The notes under the pieces are model-generated. The model saw only the letters and a program-made list of their open reading frames with translations. It was not told where the DNA came from and did no database searches. This document shows positions 5,760-7,315 of a DNA stretch of 7,315 nucleotides, piece by piece. Both the position numbers and the translations under genes were made by a program. Origin of the DNA: Bacteroidales bacterium (lineage in GTDB: Bacteria > Bacteroidota > Bacteroidia > Bacteroidales > Tenuifilaceae); the NCBI GenBank assembly GCA_003531155.1, contig DQHR01000014.1, forward strand, positions 1 through 7,315. The letters are read 5' to 3'. Each line of letters starts with the position of its first letter. Positions within the stretch are counted from its first letter, which is position 1.

Positions 5760-5853
5760 GTGGAGCCTTAAGACAAATATGACTCATAAGATTGATTGTA
5801 ATAATTTGACTTATCAAGATAATAGCAAGGGGGTTCGAATCCCCCTCTCCACT
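5760..5853 (+). pseudogene. Degenerate tRNA-like element (intact T-arm and acceptor; probable tRNA relic or att site)
   Basis: A perfect T-arm, GGGGG-TTCGAAT-CCCCC (5829-5845), is followed by TCTCCAC (5846-5852), which pairs at 6 of 7 positions with GTGGAGC (5760-5766); then come discriminator T and CCC in place of CCA. The 94-nt length suits a class II tRNA such as tRNA-Ser. A weak A/U-rich 5-bp stem with a 7-nt loop (5790-5806) falls where an anticodon arm could be, and TTAT-CAAG-ATAA (5811-5822) where a long variable arm would lie. The D-arm region has no G18-G19 and does not fold properly, so I call it a relic and not a working tRNA. Tyrosine-recombinase elements typically integrate at tRNA 3' ends, so this may be an attachment-site copy. 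The rest of 5606-5884 shows no convincing gene. Confidence 0.55.
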
Positions 5854-5884
5854 CCCTTTCAATTAATAACTTAAAAATAAAATA

Positions 5885-6268
5885 ATGGCAAATTTTTCTG
5901 AAGACAAAATCAATTTAGTCTGGGAGAAGGCTAGAATAATTGATGGGCAAGATGCAGCTATTTATCGGCAGGATTTTGCAGGTGCATGGATACAAAGAGA
6001 TAGATATGGAAAGGAAGAAAGTTTTGGCTGGGAGATTGACCATATGTTTCCCGAATCATTAGGAGGAAATGAGAATTCAGATAATCTTCAACCTCTTCAA
6101 TGGGAAAACAACAGAACAAAAGCTGACAATTTTCCTAGTTTTTCAACTTCAGTTTCATCTGAGGGAACAAATTATAAAATGATAAACCAAAATTGGGAAT
6201 TTAATGATAGTTTTATCGAAACCTTAAAAATACTTTATCCCAATAATCAAGTATTGAAGAAGTTATAG
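5885..6268 (+). CDS. Stand-alone HNH endonuclease-domain protein
   Basis: A 127-aa protein with a central HNH nuclease fold: FGWEIDHMFPESLGG (47-61) gives the first conserved His (D52-H53), DNLQPLQWENNRTKAD (66-81) gives N67 and the N75/N76-x-x-K helix end. These residues form the beta-beta-alpha-metal site that cuts DNA with a divalent cation. No zinc-binding CxxC pairs are present. The N-terminal MANFSEDKINLVWEKARII and the AGAWIQRDRYG segment precede the core, as in small HNH proteins of Bacteroidota; the last ~40 residues are not recognised. The leader is A-rich (AAAAATAAAATA-ATG). It starts 31 bp after the tRNA relic and precedes a PHP/ATPase gene on the same strand by 200 bp. It could be an orphan restriction-type nuclease, a toxin domain without its delivery module, or part of a defence locus. 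The fold is clear; the target is unknown. Confidence 0.87.
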   Translation: MANFSEDKINLVWEKARIIDGQDAAIYRQDFAGAWIQRDRYGKEESFGWEIDHMFPESLGGNENSDNLQPLQWENNRTKADNFPSFSTSVSSEGTNYKMINQNWEFNDSFIETLKILYPNNQVLKKL

Positions 6269-6468
6269 AAGTATTTAAGAAAACTGATAGTATTGTAAAT
6301 TCCAACATCATTAAGTTAATTGCAGTTGGGCTGACTTCATTTGGGGAGTTCTTTCTTTTTTGTGAACTTTACTAACATTTAGAGAGGCAGAGTTTTAAAC
6401 ATTCAAACACAAAAGAATTGTAAAAGTGTACTGTTATTTTAAAAAATCCCAAATTAAATTGAGTTGTA

Positions 6469-7315
6469 ATGAAAAAGATTGATTTCCATATTCATACAAT
6501 GCAAACAATTAGTGATTCACTTTTTGATTTCAACATTGATAAACTGAAAGAATATGTTGACAAGATGGAAATTGATTGTATTGCAATAACTAATCACAAT
6601 CTATTTGATAAAGGTCAGTTTCTTAATATTTGTAGCAATCTGCAAATTAAAGTTTTTCCAGGTATTGAAATTGACTTAGAAGGAGGTCATATTCTTCTTA
6701 TTTCTGAAAATGAAGATTTAGAGGATTTTGATTTTAAATGCAGGAGAGTGAAAGGATTAATAAACTCAGTAAACGATTCAATTACTTATGAACAATTAAT
6801 TGATATTTTTCCTTTACTTAATAAATACTTGTTAATCCCTCATTACGATAAAAACCCTAACCTGAAAGAAGATACACTGCTAAAATTAGGAGATAATATA
6901 TTTGTTGGAGAGGTTACTAGTATACGAAAATTTAAAGCGTGTGTAAGGGATTCAAATAAATTAGTGCCTGTCATTTTTAGCGATTGTAGGTTTACAGATA
7001 CTATTACTAATTTTCCAACAAGGCAAACATTTGTAAATGCAGGTGATAATTCATTGCGATCTATTAAGGGAAGTTTGTTTGACAAGTCGAAGGTTTTTCT
7101 ATCAAAAGATGAAGGAAATGATTTTTTCCAAGCAACTGACGACGGAATAATATTATCTACAGGTTTAAATGTTATTATTGGAGAACGTTCAACTGGAAAA
7201 ACTTACACACTTGATAAGATTTGCAATAACTTTAATAATGTTAAATACATCAAACAATTTTCATTACTCCAAAATGACGAAGAAAGTTTTAAAAGACTTG
7301 TAACTACAAGACCTG
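6469..7315 (+). CDS. PHP-domain phosphoesterase / P-loop ATPase protein, TrlF-like (3' partial)
   Basis: Open from ATG 6469 to the window end (282 codons, no stop), so the C-terminus is missing. An N-terminal PHP phosphoesterase domain starts at once: DFHIHT (D5, H7, H9), CIAITNHN (N42-H43), FPGIEID (E67), GGHILL (H74), LIPHYDKN (H125) and FSDCR (D172). It is followed by a linker with SLRSIKGSLFDKSKVFLS (195-212) and a Walker A motif GERSTGKT (238-245) at the start of an ATPase domain. This order matches PHP-SMC/ABC-type ATPases annotated TrlF-like, which occur in mobile and defence islands; that name is from family knowledge. Two motif positions differ from typical PHP enzymes (N for D before H43, R for H after D172). 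The base composition is clearly more A/T-rich than the Hdr-like genes. The 200-bp gap before it holds no recognisable gene or strong terminator. Confidence 0.85.
   Translation, partial: MKKIDFHIHTMQTISDSLFDFNIDKLKEYVDKMEIDCIAITNHNLFDKGQFLNICSNLQIKVFPGIEIDLEGGHILLISENEDLEDFDFKCRRVKGLINSVNDSITYEQLIDIFPLLNKYLLIPHYDKNPNLKEDTLLKLGDNIFVGEVTSIRKFKACVRDSNKLVPVIFSDCRFTDTITNFPTRQTFVNAGDNSLRSIKGSLFDKSKVFLSKDEGNDFFQATDDGIILSTGLNVIIGERSTGKTYTLDKICNNFNNVKYIKQFSLLQNDEESFKRLVTTRP

Noticed and set aside
5743..5855. Alternative acceptor pairing GGAGTGG (5743-5749) with CCACTCC (5849-5855)
   Set aside because: It is a perfect 7-bp match but leaves three extra bases between T-stem and acceptor, which a tRNA does not allow; the 5760-5766 pairing has the right geometry.
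5700..5856. tmRNA 3' end
   Set aside because: The T-arm and acceptor fit, but no tag reading frame, pseudoknots or typical 5' domain are seen nearby.
5611..5874. 87-aa + strand reading frame between the DUF2188 and HNH genes
   Set aside because: No family resemblance, and its end (KGVRIPLSTP) is the translation of the tRNA T-arm and acceptor, so it is most likely chance. A shorter peptide starting at 5647 cannot be excluded.
6269..6468. Terminator or small gene between the HNH and PHP-ATPase genes
   Set aside because: Only a weak AGTTC/GAACT pairing around a T-rich stretch is visible; not enough to call.

Overview
The window looks like a chromosome segment from an anaerobic or microaerotolerant member of the Bacteroidota. 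This is inferred from the A/T-rich, Shine-Dalgarno-poor leaders before the start codons, the intergenic inverted repeat and short tandem arrays, and the gene content. No ribosomal or other phylogenetic marker is present, so the assignment is provisional.

Left part (1-2943, + strand): two tightly spaced genes form a heterodisulfide-reductase-like electron-transfer module. The first is an HdrA-type FAD/iron-sulfur protein, cut at its 5' end by the window and carrying an apparent C-terminal winged helix. The second, 6 bp downstream, is an HdrC-type double [4Fe-4S] domain fused to a six-helix membrane domain with candidate haem ligands. The arrangement recalls QmoB/QmoC of sulfate reducers and suggests electron exchange between a soluble flavoprotein and the quinone pool.

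Middle part (2944-4758): after an intergenic 27-bp inverted repeat comes a small NifX/NifB-type protein with a Cys/His-rich tail (+ strand). A perfect 14-bp-stem bidirectional terminator separates it from a convergent two-gene unit on the - strand: a Fur/PerR-family regulator followed by a Prx6-type peroxiredoxin. A good 7-1-7 PerR/Fur-box palindrome lies just upstream of the regulator, so this unit is probably an autoregulated peroxide-defence operon.

Right part (4759-7315): the sequence becomes visibly more A/T-rich and accessory in character. A gene-free stretch of about 610 bp holds a drifting 8-bp tandem array, a 7-bp tandem array and a nested inverted repeat. Then come a small DUF2188-type protein, a degenerate tRNA-like element with an intact T-arm and acceptor stem, a stand-alone HNH nuclease, and the start of a PHP-phosphoesterase/P-loop ATPase protein of the kind found in defence islands (TrlF-like), which runs off the window. 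The tRNA relic next to nuclease-type genes suggests an integration boundary or a junction of islands. The best candidates for something unusual are the Qmo-like module without an HdrB, the atypical PerR metal site with its operator, the tRNA relic, and the HNH/PHP-ATPase region.
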